The notes beneath the pieces are model-generated. The model saw only the letters and a program-made list of their open reading frames with translations. It was not told the origin of the DNA and did not search any database. DNA of 64,000 bases from JAPPHA01 sp964291635. GTDB taxonomy: Bacteria > Pseudomonadota > Alphaproteobacteria > Rhodobacterales > Rhodobacteraceae. Below are positions 7,934 through 18,500 of this stretch, one piece after another. The DNA lies in assembly GCA_964291635.2 (NCBI GenBank), contig OZ219909.1:1-64000 (forward strand), in the 5' to 3' direction. How positions within the stretch are numbered: the first letter of the stretch is position 1; each line of letters opens with the position of its first letter. The position numbers and the translations under genes are program-made.

Positions 7934-9679
7934 ATGTCAGCACCAGCGCAGGGCTCACATGAAGGTTCTGTCGAAGCCGGAGGCCGTCCGGCGATCACAG
8001 ACGGTTTCCACCTGGTCATCGAGGCGCTCAAGCTCAACGGTATCAAGACGATTTACTGTGTTCCGGGGATCCCGATCACGGACCTGGGCCGGCTGGCACA
8101 GGCGGAAGGCATGCGCGTGATTTCCTTTCGGCATGAGCAGCACGCCGGCCATGCCGCGGCGATCACGGGCTACCTCACGCAAAGGCCCGGCATTTGCCTC
8201 ACCGTCTCCGCGCCGGGATTCCTGAACGGCCTGACGGCATTGGCAAACGCGACCACGAACTGCTTCCCGATGATCCTGATCAGCGGGTCGTCGGAGCGGG
8301 AAATCGTCGACCTGCAACAGGGCGACTACGAGGAGATGGATCAGCTCGCAATCGCCAAACCCCTGTGCAAGGCGGCGTTTCGCGTATTGCACGCGGAAGA
8401 TATCGGGATCGGTATTGCCAGGTCCGTCCGCGCGGCCTGTTCCGGGCGTCCGGGCGGCGTGTACCTCGATCTCCCGGCCAAGCTGCTTGCCCAGACAATG
8501 GATGCCGAGGAGGGTTCAAGCTCACTGGTTCAGGTCATTGATCCTGCCCCGAGGCAGATCCCGGCTGCAGATGCAGTCAACCGGGCAGTCGAAGTGCTCA
8601 AAGGCGCCAGGCGTCCCCTGATCATCCTCGGCAAGGGTGCTGCCTATGCCCAGGCGGACGACGACATCCGGGCATTGGTCGAGGCCACGGGTTTCCCATT
8701 TCTGCCGATGAGCATGGCAAAGGGGATCCTGCCCGACACGCACACGCAGTCTGCGGGCGCGGCCCGCTCCCTTGTCCTCAAGGAATCCGACGTCGTCATG
8801 ATGGTTGGTGCGCGGCTCAACTGGCTTCTGTCTCACGGGAAGGGCAAGGCTTGGGGGAACACCCGCAAACAGTTCGTCCAGATCGATATCGAACCGAAGG
8901 AAATGGATTCCAACGTGGAGATCGCAGCGCCGGTGGTCGGGGATATCGGGTCGTGCGTCCGAGCTTTGCGTGACGCCCTGGGTTCCGACTGGCGCCTGCA
9001 AATCACCGAGTGGACCAGCACGGTCAATTCCAAGAAGGAAACCAATCTCGCCCGCATGGCGCCGAGATTGCAGAACAACAATGTGCCCATGGACTTCCAC
9101 GGTGCGCTCGGGGTTCTGCGGACGATCGTCAGGAACCGGCCGGAGGCGATCCTGGTCAACGAGGGCGCCAATACGCTCGATTTTGCCCGCAGTATCATCG
9201 ACTTGTATCAGCCCCGGAAACGCCTTGACGTCGGAACCTGGGGCGTCATGGGAATCGGGATGGGATTCGCCGTCGCCGCAGCGATCGAGACGGGCAACCC
9301 GGTACTTGCGGTCGAAGGCGACAGTGCCTTCGGGTTTTCCGGCATGGAGATCGAAACGATCTGCCGCTACAACCTGCCCGTTTGCGTCGTGGTCTTCAAC
9401 AACAACGGGATTTACCGTGGAACCGACGTCAATCCGTCGGGCGGTGAAGACGCCGCAACAACCGTATTCGTCAAGGATGCGCGGTACGACCGGATGATGG
9501 AAGCCTTCGGTGGCGTCGGCGTTTATGCGACGACTCCGGACGAGCTCGCGCGCGCGGTCAACGAGGCCATGGACTCGGGCAGACCGACGCTGGTCAACGC
9601 CGTGATCGACGAAAAGGCGGGTACGGAAAGCGGCCGAATCGGCAATCTCAACCCCCAGAGCGCAGTTTCCAGGAAGTAG
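7934..9679 (+). CDS. oxc: Oxalyl-CoA decarboxylase (thiamine diphosphate enzyme)
   Basis: Decarboxylates oxalyl-CoA to formyl-CoA in the cytoplasm. The 581 residues match the family length with a short N-terminal extension. Glu68 (SFRHEQHAGHAAA) is the cofactor-activating glutamate of ThDP enzymes. The segment SSEREIVDLQQGDYEEMDQ is characteristic of oxalyl-CoA decarboxylase rather than acetolactate synthase. The ThDP/Mg motif GDS followed by NNNGIY lies near residue 455. AAGGAG at 7920-7925 supports the ATG. The next gene is its partner CoA-transferase, confirming the pathway. Confidence 0.95.
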   Translation: MSAPAQGSHEGSVEAGGRPAITDGFHLVIEALKLNGIKTIYCVPGIPITDLGRLAQAEGMRVISFRHEQHAGHAAAITGYLTQRPGICLTVSAPGFLNGLTALANATTNCFPMILISGSSEREIVDLQQGDYEEMDQLAIAKPLCKAAFRVLHAEDIGIGIARSVRAACSGRPGGVYLDLPAKLLAQTMDAEEGSSSLVQVIDPAPRQIPAADAVNRAVEVLKGARRPLIILGKGAAYAQADDDIRALVEATGFPFLPMSMAKGILPDTHTQSAGAARSLVLKESDVVMMVGARLNWLLSHGKGKAWGNTRKQFVQIDIEPKEMDSNVEIAAPVVGDIGSCVRALRDALGSDWRLQITEWTSTVNSKKETNLARMAPRLQNNNVPMDFHGALGVLRTIVRNRPEAILVNEGANTLDFARSIIDLYQPRKRLDVGTWGVMGIGMGFAVAAAIETGNPVLAVEGDSAFGFSGMEIETICRYNLPVCVVVFNNNGIYRGTDVNPSGGEDAATTVFVKDARYDRMMEAFGGVGVYATTPDELARAVNEAMDSGRPTLVNAVIDEKAGTESGRIGNLNPQSAVSRK

Positions 9680-9721
9680 CCACGCGGACCCGAAACCCTG
9701 TCGCGGAGCCAGGAGTTCCAA

Positions 9722-10990
9722 ATGAAAGCACTGAACGGAATCAGAATTCTCGATTTCACCCACGTACAGTCTGGCCCGACATGTACGCAGCTCCTTGCCT
9801 GGTTCGGGGCGGACTGCATCAAGGTCGAACGCCCCGGCGTCGGTGACGCGACACGGGGTCAGTTGCGCGACATACCGGACGTGGATTCGCTTTATTTCAC
9901 GATGCTGAACCACAACAAGCGATCGATCACGCTCAACACGAAAAACGAAACCGGCAAATCGGTCCTGGAACGGCTGGTCAGGGAATGCGACGTTCTTGTC
10001 GAGAATTTCGCTCCTGGCGCGCTCGACCGCATGGGTTTCGGATGGGAGCGCATCCAGGAGCTCAATCCACGCATGATCATGGCATCGGTGAAGGGTTTCG
10101 GTCCGGGACCCTACGAGGATTGCAAGGTGTACGAGAACGTTGCCCAATGTACCGGCGGTTCGGCATCGACCACGGGCTTCCGGGATGGCCCGCCGACCGT
10201 GACCGGGGCTCAGATCGGGGATAGCGGGACCGGCCTGCACCTGGCGCTGGGCATCGTCACCGCGCTCTATCAGCGGGAAAAAACCGGGCGTGGCCAACGC
10301 GTCCTTGCGGCAATGCAGGACGGTGTTCTCAATCTCTGCCGGGTGAAATTGCGCGACCAGCAGAGGCTCGAGCGGGGACCGTTGACCGAGTACAGCCAGC
10401 ACGGTCAGGGTATTCCGTTTCCCGAGGCGACGCCGCGTGCCGGAAACGATTCCGGCGGCGGCCAGCCGGGGTGGATTCTCAAGTGCAAGGGCTGGGAGAC
10501 GGATGCAAATGCATATGTCTACTTCATTACCCAGGCGGCGGTTTGGGCTCCGATCTGCGACGTCATCGGAAAACCGGAATGGAAGGAGGATCCGGACTAC
10601 GCGACACCGCCCGCTCGTCTCGACAAGCTGACACATATCTTTGCTACGATCGAAGCGTGGACCAAGACCAAGACGAAATTCGAAGTCATGGACATCTGCA
10701 ACCCGTTGGACATTCCATGCGGACCTATCCTGTCGATGAAGGAACTGGCTGAAGAGCCGAGCCTGCGGGAAACCGGCACGATCGTCGAGGTCGACCATCC
10801 TGCGCGAGGGAAATACCTGACGGTCGGCTGCCCGGTCAAGCTTTCGGACAGCCCGGCCGAGGTCATTCGCTCGCCGATGCTTGGAGAGCATACGACCGAG
10901 ATCCTGACGGACGTTCTTGGTTACACCGGGGACGAGGTCCGGGGAATCCAGGAATCGGGAGCCGTCGGGAAGCCGGTGGTCCTGGATTAA
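9722..10990 (+). CDS. frc: Formyl-CoA:oxalate CoA-transferase (class III)
   Basis: Transfers CoA from formyl-CoA to oxalate, regenerating the substrate of the preceding decarboxylase. It is 422 residues, as expected for class III CoA-transferases. The catalytic aspartate is Asp167 in AQIGDSGTG, and a glycine-rich loop (GGGQPG) lies near residue 245. DFTHVQSGPTCTQ, VENFAPGALDRMG and KVYENVAQC are close to well-studied oxalate enzymes. AGGAG precedes the start, and the gap to oxc is 42 nt, implying cotranscription. Confidence 0.95.
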   Translation: MKALNGIRILDFTHVQSGPTCTQLLAWFGADCIKVERPGVGDATRGQLRDIPDVDSLYFTMLNHNKRSITLNTKNETGKSVLERLVRECDVLVENFAPGALDRMGFGWERIQELNPRMIMASVKGFGPGPYEDCKVYENVAQCTGGSASTTGFRDGPPTVTGAQIGDSGTGLHLALGIVTALYQREKTGRGQRVLAAMQDGVLNLCRVKLRDQQRLERGPLTEYSQHGQGIPFPEATPRAGNDSGGGQPGWILKCKGWETDANAYVYFITQAAVWAPICDVIGKPEWKEDPDYATPPARLDKLTHIFATIEAWTKTKTKFEVMDICNPLDIPCGPILSMKELAEEPSLRETGTIVEVDHPARGKYLTVGCPVKLSDSPAEVIRSPMLGEHTTEILTDVLGYTGDEVRGIQESGAVGKPVVLD

Positions 10991-11358
10991 CCGGGGGGAA
11001 TCGGGGTCTCGTTGCGCCTGTCCGCCGCCCGGCACTTTCGGGGATACAGCCTGGTCATGGGGCATCCCGTCGGCGCGCTGTTCCCCTCGGAATTCCTCGC
11101 CACCCTGCTTCCGGGTTTCATCTGTTCGGCCCCGGAAGAATCAAGGGAAGCGCCGAGAAACCGGTACTCGGGGAGCCTGGGAACTGCCTGGTCCTTCGTC
11201 TTCGGCGTAAATGGATTCACATGCGCTGCGGCGGCATGCCTTCAACACCCGGTTTGCGATGTGGCCGCCGAGGGCATTTCGAACAGGCTGCGCATTGAGT
11301 CGGGCAGGGAAACAGTGTTACAGGAGCGCTCCAGAAACCAACCGCTGGAGACCTCGAA
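10991..11358. other. Intergenic region between frc and the DapA-family gene
   Basis: About 370 bases. A plus frame is open through most of it but resembles nothing I recognise and has no clear ribosome binding site. It may hold a promoter for the downstream trio. A GGAG motif precedes the next start. Confidence 0.55.
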
Positions 11359-12288
11359 ATGAGAGTCCACACGGCTCCTGCACTCCGGTTCGAGGGGATC
11401 TACACCCCCATCGTGACGCCCTTCAGGAATGACTTTGACGTCGACTGGCGAGCACTGGAGGACATTGTCGATTTCCTGATCTCGTCCGGCGTGCACGGGT
11501 TGATTTCCGGCGGTTCGACAGGCGAGAGTTATGCACAGGCCGTCGACGAGCGCCTCGAAATCGCACGATTCATCCACGAGCGTATCAAGGGACGCGTTCC
11601 CATGATTGTCGGAACAGGGGCCATGTTGACCGGCGAATCCGTTGCACTGGCATCGGGTGCACGGGAGCTGGGTGCCGATGGTATTCTGCTGGCAAGCCCA
11701 CCGTATTCCGTTCCGACGGACAGGGAGAACGCCCTCAACGCCCTCACCATTGACCGTGCCGCCAACCTGCCGATCATGCTGTACAATTATCCCGGCCGAA
11801 CCGGAACGATGATGGGCGAGGAATTCCTTGACCGGGTGGGCCGTTCCCGAAACTTTTGCGGGATCAAGGAGAGTTCCGGCGACATCAACCGGCTTCATCT
11901 CCTCGCCCGTGACTATCCTCACATCCAGCTCGGCTGCGGCATGGATGACCAGGCCCTCGAGTTCTTTGCCTGGGGCGCCCGTTTCTGGGTGTGTGGCGGC
12001 GCAAACTTCTTGCCACGCGAACATATTTCGCTTTACCGGGCCTGTGCAGTCGAGGGAGATTTCTCGAAAGGCCGGCGGATCATGGCGGCGATGATGCCCC
12101 TGATGCGCGTGCTGGAACAGGGTGGGAAATTCATCCAGACGATCAAGCATGGTGTTTCGATCGCTGGACTGGACGCAGGCGAGGTTCGACCGCCGCTCAA
12201 GCCGCTGAACAAGGACGAGAAACGGGCCCTGGAGCTTGTCGTCAGGGTGTTGAAGACGACGGTTGCTGCCGTTGATTCCGGGGAGTGA
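11359..12288 (+). CDS. DapA/N-acetylneuraminate lyase family aldolase or dehydratase
   Basis: A 309-residue class I TIM-barrel enzyme. It has the family loop GGSTGE (51-56), the tyrosine motif YNYPGRTG (Tyr144) and the Schiff-base lysine Lys170 in GIKESSGD. True dihydrodipicolinate synthase is unlikely given the catabolic context. The gene is 3 nt from an aldehyde dehydrogenase and followed by an FAD oxidoreductase. This trio fits either hydroxyproline-type breakdown (pyrroline-hydroxy-carboxylate deaminase) or a keto-deoxy-sugar acid dehydratase feeding 2-oxoglutarate semialdehyde. Family certain, substrate unknown. Confidence 0.88.
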   Translation: MRVHTAPALRFEGIYTPIVTPFRNDFDVDWRALEDIVDFLISSGVHGLISGGSTGESYAQAVDERLEIARFIHERIKGRVPMIVGTGAMLTGESVALASGARELGADGILLASPPYSVPTDRENALNALTIDRAANLPIMLYNYPGRTGTMMGEEFLDRVGRSRNFCGIKESSGDINRLHLLARDYPHIQLGCGMDDQALEFFAWGARFWVCGGANFLPREHISLYRACAVEGDFSKGRRIMAAMMPLMRVLEQGGKFIQTIKHGVSIAGLDAGEVRPPLKPLNKDEKRALELVVRVLKTTVAAVDSGE

Positions 12289-12291
12289 ACG

Positions 12292-13788
12292 ATGCCATTG
12301 CTGACACGCGACGAGTACCGGGCCATTGCCGAAGCAATGAGTTTCCCTGGCGGAGCCTTCATTGACGGCGGTTATCGACCGGCGATTTCGGGGAAGACCT
12401 TCCAGACCGCCAATCCGGCGACCGGAGAGAAACTCGCGGATGTCGCGGCCTGCGATGCCGACGACGTGGATTTCGCGGTTCAGAAGGCGCGAGAGGCGTT
12501 TGACGACGGTCGATGGTCGAAAATGCATCCTGCCGAACGCAAGGAGGTGCTCATTCGGCTGTGCAAGCTCGTTACGCGCAATGCGCCCGAACTCGCGGTG
12601 ATGGAAAGCCTGGATTCCGGCAAACCGATCAACGACTGCGCAACGGTCGATCTGCCCGAGACGATTGACTGCCTCAAGTGGCATGCGGAAGCCGTCGACA
12701 AGATCTACGACCAGGTTTCACCGGCGTCGGATGATCACATCGCGATAGTGGTCCGGGAGCCGATCGGGGTGGTCGGGCTGGTTCTGCCCTGGAATTTCCC
12801 GTTGCTGATGATGGCCTGGAAGATCGGGCCGGCCCTCGCGGCTGGCTGTTCGGTGGTCGTGAAACCGGCCGAAGAGACGTCACTGACTGCGCTCAGGCTG
12901 GCGGAACTGGCAATGGAGGCCGGGTTGCCGCCCGGCGTGCTCAACGTCGTTCCCGGTGGGGGCCCCGAAGCAGGCGAACCGATCGGGCGTCATCCGGATA
13001 TCGATGTCGTGTCCTTCACGGGCTCGACCGAGACCGGCAAACGCTTCCTGTCATATTCTGCCGAGAGCAACGCAAAGGAGGTTGTTCTCGAAATGGGGGG
13101 CAAGAATCCGGCAATCGTCATGGACGACGCGGAAAACCTCGATCGCGTTGCAGGCCATATCGTCAACGGTGCGTTCTGGAACATGGGCGAGAACTGCTCG
13201 GCGAGTTCGCGCCTCATCGTTCACAAGGACATCAAGACCAGGCTCCTTGAAAGGATTGCCGCGCATGCCAGACACTGGAACGTGGGCGATCCGCTCGATC
13301 CCGATACCCGCATGGGCGCGCTTGTTTCGGGAGAGCATTTCCAGAAGGTCCGCGGATACCTGGACAAGGCAGACGCCGTTGTTTTCGGGGGCAAGGCGGA
13401 GGACGGATTCGTCGAAGCGACAGTCATCGAGGTTCCGGACAACGATGCGGTACTCGCGCGGGAAGAGATCTTCGGCCCGGTCCTGAGCGTGATCGAGGTC
13501 TCGTCATTCGATGAAGCCATTTCCATTGCGAACGACACCGAGTACGGACTGTGCGCGTCGATCTTCACGTCCAATGCCAAGCGCGCGATTCGCGGCGCCA
13601 GGGCAATTCGGGCCGGGACGGTGACGGTCAACAGTTACGGCGAGGGAGACATCACGACGCCGTTCGGTGGGTACAAGCAGTCAGGGTTTGGCGGACGCGA
13701 CAACTCCATCCATGCCCATGATCAGTATACGCAGCTCAAGACGATCTGGATTGACCTTGCGGATGACGTTGACGAGGCCATTGATTGA
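12292..13788 (+). CDS. NAD(P)-dependent aldehyde dehydrogenase (PuuC-like)
   Basis: A 498-residue aldehyde dehydrogenase with catalytic Cys302 (MGENCSASS), general base Glu267 (LEMGGKNP), PWNFP and the cofactor motif FTGSTETG. Overall it resembles the gamma-glutamyl-aminobutyraldehyde dehydrogenase branch. GGGAG lies six bases before the ATG. It is 3 nt from the aldolase and overlaps the FAD oxidoreductase by 4 nt, so the three are coupled. Likely substrates are an aminoaldehyde or 2-oxoglutarate semialdehyde; the sequence cannot decide. Confidence 0.9.
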   Translation: MPLLTRDEYRAIAEAMSFPGGAFIDGGYRPAISGKTFQTANPATGEKLADVAACDADDVDFAVQKAREAFDDGRWSKMHPAERKEVLIRLCKLVTRNAPELAVMESLDSGKPINDCATVDLPETIDCLKWHAEAVDKIYDQVSPASDDHIAIVVREPIGVVGLVLPWNFPLLMMAWKIGPALAAGCSVVVKPAEETSLTALRLAELAMEAGLPPGVLNVVPGGGPEAGEPIGRHPDIDVVSFTGSTETGKRFLSYSAESNAKEVVLEMGGKNPAIVMDDAENLDRVAGHIVNGAFWNMGENCSASSRLIVHKDIKTRLLERIAAHARHWNVGDPLDPDTRMGALVSGEHFQKVRGYLDKADAVVFGGKAEDGFVEATVIEVPDNDAVLAREEIFGPVLSVIEVSSFDEAISIANDTEYGLCASIFTSNAKRAIRGARAIRAGTVTVNSYGEGDITTPFGGYKQSGFGGRDNSIHAHDQYTQLKTIWIDLADDVDEAID

Positions 13789-15128
13789 CGGAATTCAGGG
13801 CAAGGCGGGTACCGATTCATCGGGGACCCGCCGCGTGGAACGCCATACTTCCGGGGCAACACCCGCCAGTCGAAATCGAAGCTGACCAGTCTGCGGACTT
13901 CGCCATCGTTGGCGGTGGATTTGCCGGTCTCTCCGCGGCAGAACGCCTTCGTCAGCTGAACACCGGGGCGAGGATCATCGTGCTCGAGGCAGGACGGCTC
14001 GCCGAAGGGGCCTCAGGGCGAAACTCGGGGTTCATGATCGATCTGCCGCACGATCTCGCGTCGGAAGACTATTCCGGAGGAGAGCTTGATCGGCAACGCC
14101 GCCTTATCGCCCTCAACCGGAAGGCAATTGCGTTCGCCGGGGCGGCGGCTGAGCGCTACGCCGTCAGTCCCGCCTACTTTCGCCCCGTTGGCAAGATCAA
14201 CGGAGCAGTCGGCGAGAAGGCGCTCGAGCTCAATGCGGGGTACGCCCGGAAAATGGCCGCCCTGAACGAGGCGTCGGAATCCCTGGATTCCCGGGACATG
14301 CACGAGGTGACCGGAACACGTTACTATGCCGGCGGTTTGTTCACGCCCGGAACCGTCGTACTTCAACCTGCAGGATATATCCGCGGATTCGGGGAAGGGC
14401 TTCGGTCCGGCGTCCATGTCTTCGAGAATTCGCCGGCTGTCTCGATCAGGCGAGACCGGGAGAACTGGGTGATCAAGACGCCGGCCGCCAGCGTGACCGC
14501 CCGAAAGGTCATTCTCGCCAACAACGGGCATCTCGAGAGTTTCGGGTTCTTTCGACACCGTCTCATGCACGTGTTCCTGTTCGCGATCATGACGCCCGAC
14601 CTCGGGGGCGAGATAGCGCGGCGGTTCGGAGGATCCAGCCGCTGGGGAATAACGCCCACCGTGCCGATGGGATCGACGGTTCGCCGGATTTCCGGCGAAG
14701 ACGGCGGAGACCGGATCATCGTTCGGAGCTGCGCGAGTTTTCGGCCCGGGATGCAGGCGACACCAGGAGATTTCCGCCGGGCGAGGCGATCAATGCAGCG
14801 GAAATTCGACCGGAGATTTCCCGCATTGGCCGGAACCAGGATGGAATATGCCTGGGCGGGTCACCTTTGCCTCAGCCGAAACGGCGTAACCGTTTTGCGA
14901 AAGATCGAAGACGAAATGTGGGCGGCCTGTTGCCAGAACGGTTTGGGAACGACTCGCGGAACACTGACCGGGATGGCTGCAGCCGAACTCGCGACTGGCC
15001 TCGATTCCGAAATCGCCGAGTTCTTTCAGAGCGAGCCGGAACCGAAAAGACTGCCGCCACCGCCGATTTCGACAATTGCGGCCAATGCGACCTTGCGCTG
15101 GAAAGAGATGAGGGCACGTCGCGAATAG
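13785..15128 (+). CDS. FAD-dependent amine/amino-acid oxidoreductase (DAO fold, PuuB-like)
   Basis: A 447-residue flavoprotein of the glycine-oxidase/DAO superfamily. The dinucleotide motif IVGGGFAGLSAAERL begins near residue 41, followed by EAGRLAEGASGRNSGF, as in gamma-glutamylputrescine oxidase and related amine oxidases. The start is TTG at 13785, overlapping the previous stop by 4 nt (TTGA). With the preceding aldehyde dehydrogenase it could oxidise a secondary or primary amine to an imine or aldehyde. D-hydroxyproline dehydrogenase is another candidate given the DapA-family neighbour. Confidence 0.88.
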   Translation: MTEFRARRVPIHRGPAAWNAILPGQHPPVEIEADQSADFAIVGGGFAGLSAAERLRQLNTGARIIVLEAGRLAEGASGRNSGFMIDLPHDLASEDYSGGELDRQRRLIALNRKAIAFAGAAAERYAVSPAYFRPVGKINGAVGEKALELNAGYARKMAALNEASESLDSRDMHEVTGTRYYAGGLFTPGTVVLQPAGYIRGFGEGLRSGVHVFENSPAVSIRRDRENWVIKTPAASVTARKVILANNGHLESFGFFRHRLMHVFLFAIMTPDLGGEIARRFGGSSRWGITPTVPMGSTVRRISGEDGGDRIIVRSCASFRPGMQATPGDFRRARRSMQRKFDRRFPALAGTRMEYAWAGHLCLSRNGVTVLRKIEDEMWAACCQNGLGTTRGTLTGMAAAELATGLDSEIAEFFQSEPEPKRLPPPPISTIAANATLRWKEMRARRE

Positions 15129-15247
15129 CCAATCCGGCGGGGTGGCGAGTTCAAGCCCGGCCCCATCGAAGGGCATGTCATCTCTTGAGGCTTGATCCGG
15201 CTTGCGGAGGCAACGGGAAGGTAATAATCGGACGGCTGTCCGACGGT

Positions 15248-15324
15248 GGCCCCTTAGCTCAACTGGATAGAGTAGCTGACTTCGAATCAGCAGGTTCGGG
15301 GTTCGAGTCCTCGAGGGGTCACCA
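15248..15324 (+). tRNA. tRNA-Arg (anticodon TCG)
   Basis: A 77-nt cloverleaf with encoded CCA. Acceptor arm GGCCCCT pairs with AGGGGTC with one G-T wobble, discriminator A. The anticodon stem GCTGA/TCAGC closes the loop CTTCGAA, giving anticodon TCG, which reads CGA. The T arm is CGGGG/CCTCG around TTCGAGT. It lies in a 466-nt gap between protein genes; no integrase or duplicated 3' end is visible nearby. Confidence 0.96.
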
Positions 15325-15594
15325 ATTCGCTGAATTCCGCCGTGCCATTCATGCCGGACTGCGTCGAGGGCAAAAGGCCGGTTCAGTGTCCGGGACGGGG
15401 GAAGGCGTCTCTGCTTCCGATCATTCACTTTCATTCCCGCGTTGGATGATCAATCCGGGTTTCGAGCCGGCCAGGCTGGAAAGCACCTTGGCGATCATTC
15501 GATAGGGCATCTACAAGAACGTCTCGAGTTGTCGGATGGGGACAAGTCGTGAACAACCCGGGACCGACACGCCTGTTCTTGCGAAAGACGCGCC

Positions 15595-18500
15595 ATGAAG
15601 TGGGATGACAACACGCAATTCCGGCTGTCGGCTTCGGATCTCATCCGTTTCATGGCGTGTTCGCACGCAACGCGCCTCGACCTCGCGTATCTTCACGGGG
15701 AAGACCTCGAGCCGGTTCAGGATCGTGAAGATGCTGTCCTTCTGCAGAAACGGGGAAACCAGCACGAAGCCGCCCATCTGGACCAGTTGGAGGCCGAAGG
15801 GAAAAGCGTTTTTCGCATTGAAACGGAATGCGTGACTTTCGAAGAAGCTGCGCGCGCCACGCGCGAAGCCCTTTATCGCGGCCCGAATGCCGTCTTCCAG
15901 GCAGTGCTGGAAGACGGTTTATGGGGTGGTTTCGCCGATTTCCTCGAACGCGTGCCGGTTCCGTCCGGTCTCGGACCGTATTCCTACGAGGTCGCGGATA
16001 CGAAGCTGAAACGAAAGCCCGTGCCCGCCCACGTGCTTCAGTTGGTCCTCTATTCCGACCTGCTCGCCGGGGTGCAGGGCCGTGAGCCGGACCGGGCTCA
16101 TGTCATCCTCGGCACCGGCGACCGGTTCAGTTTTCGCCTTTCGGAATATGCCGCCTATGCGCGTATTGCACGCGACCGCCTCGAGGCATTCGTCCGGACA
16201 CCACCGCGAACCCGCCCGGTACCGTGCCCGCACTGTGATCTTTGCCGCTGGCGGGTCCGTTGTTCCGACGAATGGAAGGCCGCAGACAGTCTCTACCTGG
16301 TTGCGGGCATCACAAAGAGCCAGGTTGCGAAACTCGAGATGGCCGGAATTCGAACCATGGAGGCACTCGCGCATCTCGGGGAGCGCGTGCCAAGGCTCGC
16401 CGATGAAACGGCCGGGAAACTGAAGACCCAGGGGCGTCTTCAGCATGACCGGAAAACTGGCGGACCCCGCGTCGAACTGCGTGCCCATGTCATCGGAAAG
16501 GGATTCGACCTGATGCCGCGTCCGGCAACCGGCGACCTTTTCTATGACATCGAGGGCGACCCATTCTATACGGAGGACGGCACGGAGGGCCTCGAGTATC
16601 TGCATGGCGTCTGGGACGGGAAGGCGTTCACCGCGCTTTGGGCGCACGACCTGGAGGCAGAGAAGACGGCGCTGGCAGCCCTCTTCGATCGTTTCGAAGA
16701 GCGTTTCCGGAGATTTCCGGCCGCGCATGTCTACCACTATTCCCATTACGAAATCTCCGCCCTTCGCAACCTCGCCACGCGACACGGAATCGGCGAGATC
16801 CGTTTGGACCGCTGGTTGCGGGAACGCCGGTTCGTGGACCTTTTCGCGATCGTGCGCGGGGGGATTTTCGCTTCCGAGCCTTCCTATTCACTGAAGGACA
16901 TGGAAGCCTTTTACGGCATGTCCCGCGAGGGAGAGATTACAACCGCCGGCGGGTCGATCGTTGCCTACGAGAGATGGCGCGAGACCGGCGACACCCGGAT
17001 CCTGGCGGAAATCGAGGAATACAATCGCATCGACTGCATCTCCACGGAAGGGCTGCGGGACTGGCTTCTCGGAGTCCGACCGGAAGGGAACTGGCTCGAA
17101 ATCGGCGAGGGCGAGTCGGCGAGATCCGAACAGCAGCAGGCCGAGAACACAGATCTCGCGAAATTCCTTGGAGCTTCGGGAATGGCGGAAGAACGGCAGC
17201 GCCTGCTCTACGATCTGGGCGTGTTTCACTGGCGCGAAGCCAAGCCGCAGGCGTGGTCCGTCTTCGATGCCGCGGGGAAGGATTTCGAGGAGCTCTCGGA
17301 CGACCTGGACTGCCTCGCCGGGCTTCGTGCGACAGGAAGCCAGTACCCGGCAAGGCAGTCGCTGGATCGCGATTACCGCTATCCGCCTCAGGAGACGAAG
17401 CTGCGGGAAGGGCGGCGCGCGCGATTCGCAAGTGAGGACGGCTTCGCCGAGGTTGAAGTTGTCCGGCTCGACCGCGCTTCCCGGAGCATTTCGCTGAAAA
17501 TGGGGCCGAGCCAGGGCAGGGACCTTCCGGACGGGCTGGACCTTCTCCCCGATTTCGCGGTGCATCCAGGCATGATCCCCGGCGCCGTACGGAAAGTCAT
17601 CAAGGATCAATGCGGACCGCGATTCAACCACACCGCCGAAGACCTGCTTTCCCGCAATCCTCCGCGGTTCCGGGGCCGCTCGCTGCTTCCCCTTGGCCGG
17701 GATGCCGATACGCTCGAAGGCCTGATCTCTGCGGTTCGGGCCATGGACCGGACCGTTCTTCCGGTTCAGGGACCGCCCGGGACCGGGAAGACCTACGTGG
17801 CGGCGCGGGCGATTCTCGCGCTCGTGCAGGACGGGAAACGCATCGCGGTCTCCTCCAACAGCCACGAGGCGATCAGAAACGTCCTGATGGAATGCGACCG
17901 CGCGCTTCGTGAGGGGTATTCCGGTCTCGGCCTCGGCGATGTGCACTTTGCCCACAAGGTTGCGCGCGGGGTGGGGCTCCCTGAGGAAGTCGAGAACGCG
18001 ATTTCCTGCGTGACGAGCAACAGCGATCCCGCGATCTTCAGTGCCCATGTGGTTGGCGGAACGGCCTGGCTGTTTTCGCGGGGCGAGGCCGAAGGCGCCT
18101 TCGACTACCTTTTTGTCGACGAGGCGGGCCAGGTCCCGCTGGCCAATCTCGTCGCGATGTCAAACGCGGCGGGAAACCTTGTGCTGATCGGCGATCCCCG
18201 GCAGCTGCCGCAGGTCATACAGGGCGCGCATCCGCATCCCGCAAAGCTGTCCTGCCTGGACTGGATCTTGGGCGACGGCCGCAACGTCGATCGGGAACAC
18301 GGTATCTTCCTGCCGGAATCCCGGAGAATGCATCCGGATCTCTGCGCCTATATTTCCGTGCAACACTATGAAGGCCGGCTCAAGAGCCACCCGTCGACTG
18401 CACGCCAGTCCGTGGACGTTTCGGACTTGCCTGCTTCCGGTGCCTGGTGGGCTCCTGTTACCCACGAAGGCCGTGTCCAGGTCTGTCCCGAGGAGGTCAC

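Noticed and set aside
8522..11065. An 847-residue open frame on the minus strand opposite oxc and frc
   Set aside because: It is antisense to two clearly identified enzymes on the plus strand, has no recognisable domain, and long antisense frames are common in GC-rich coding DNA.
15248..15324. Attachment site of an integrated element at the tRNA-Arg gene
   Set aside because: No integrase gene and no repeated tRNA 3' end were seen in the flanking sequence.
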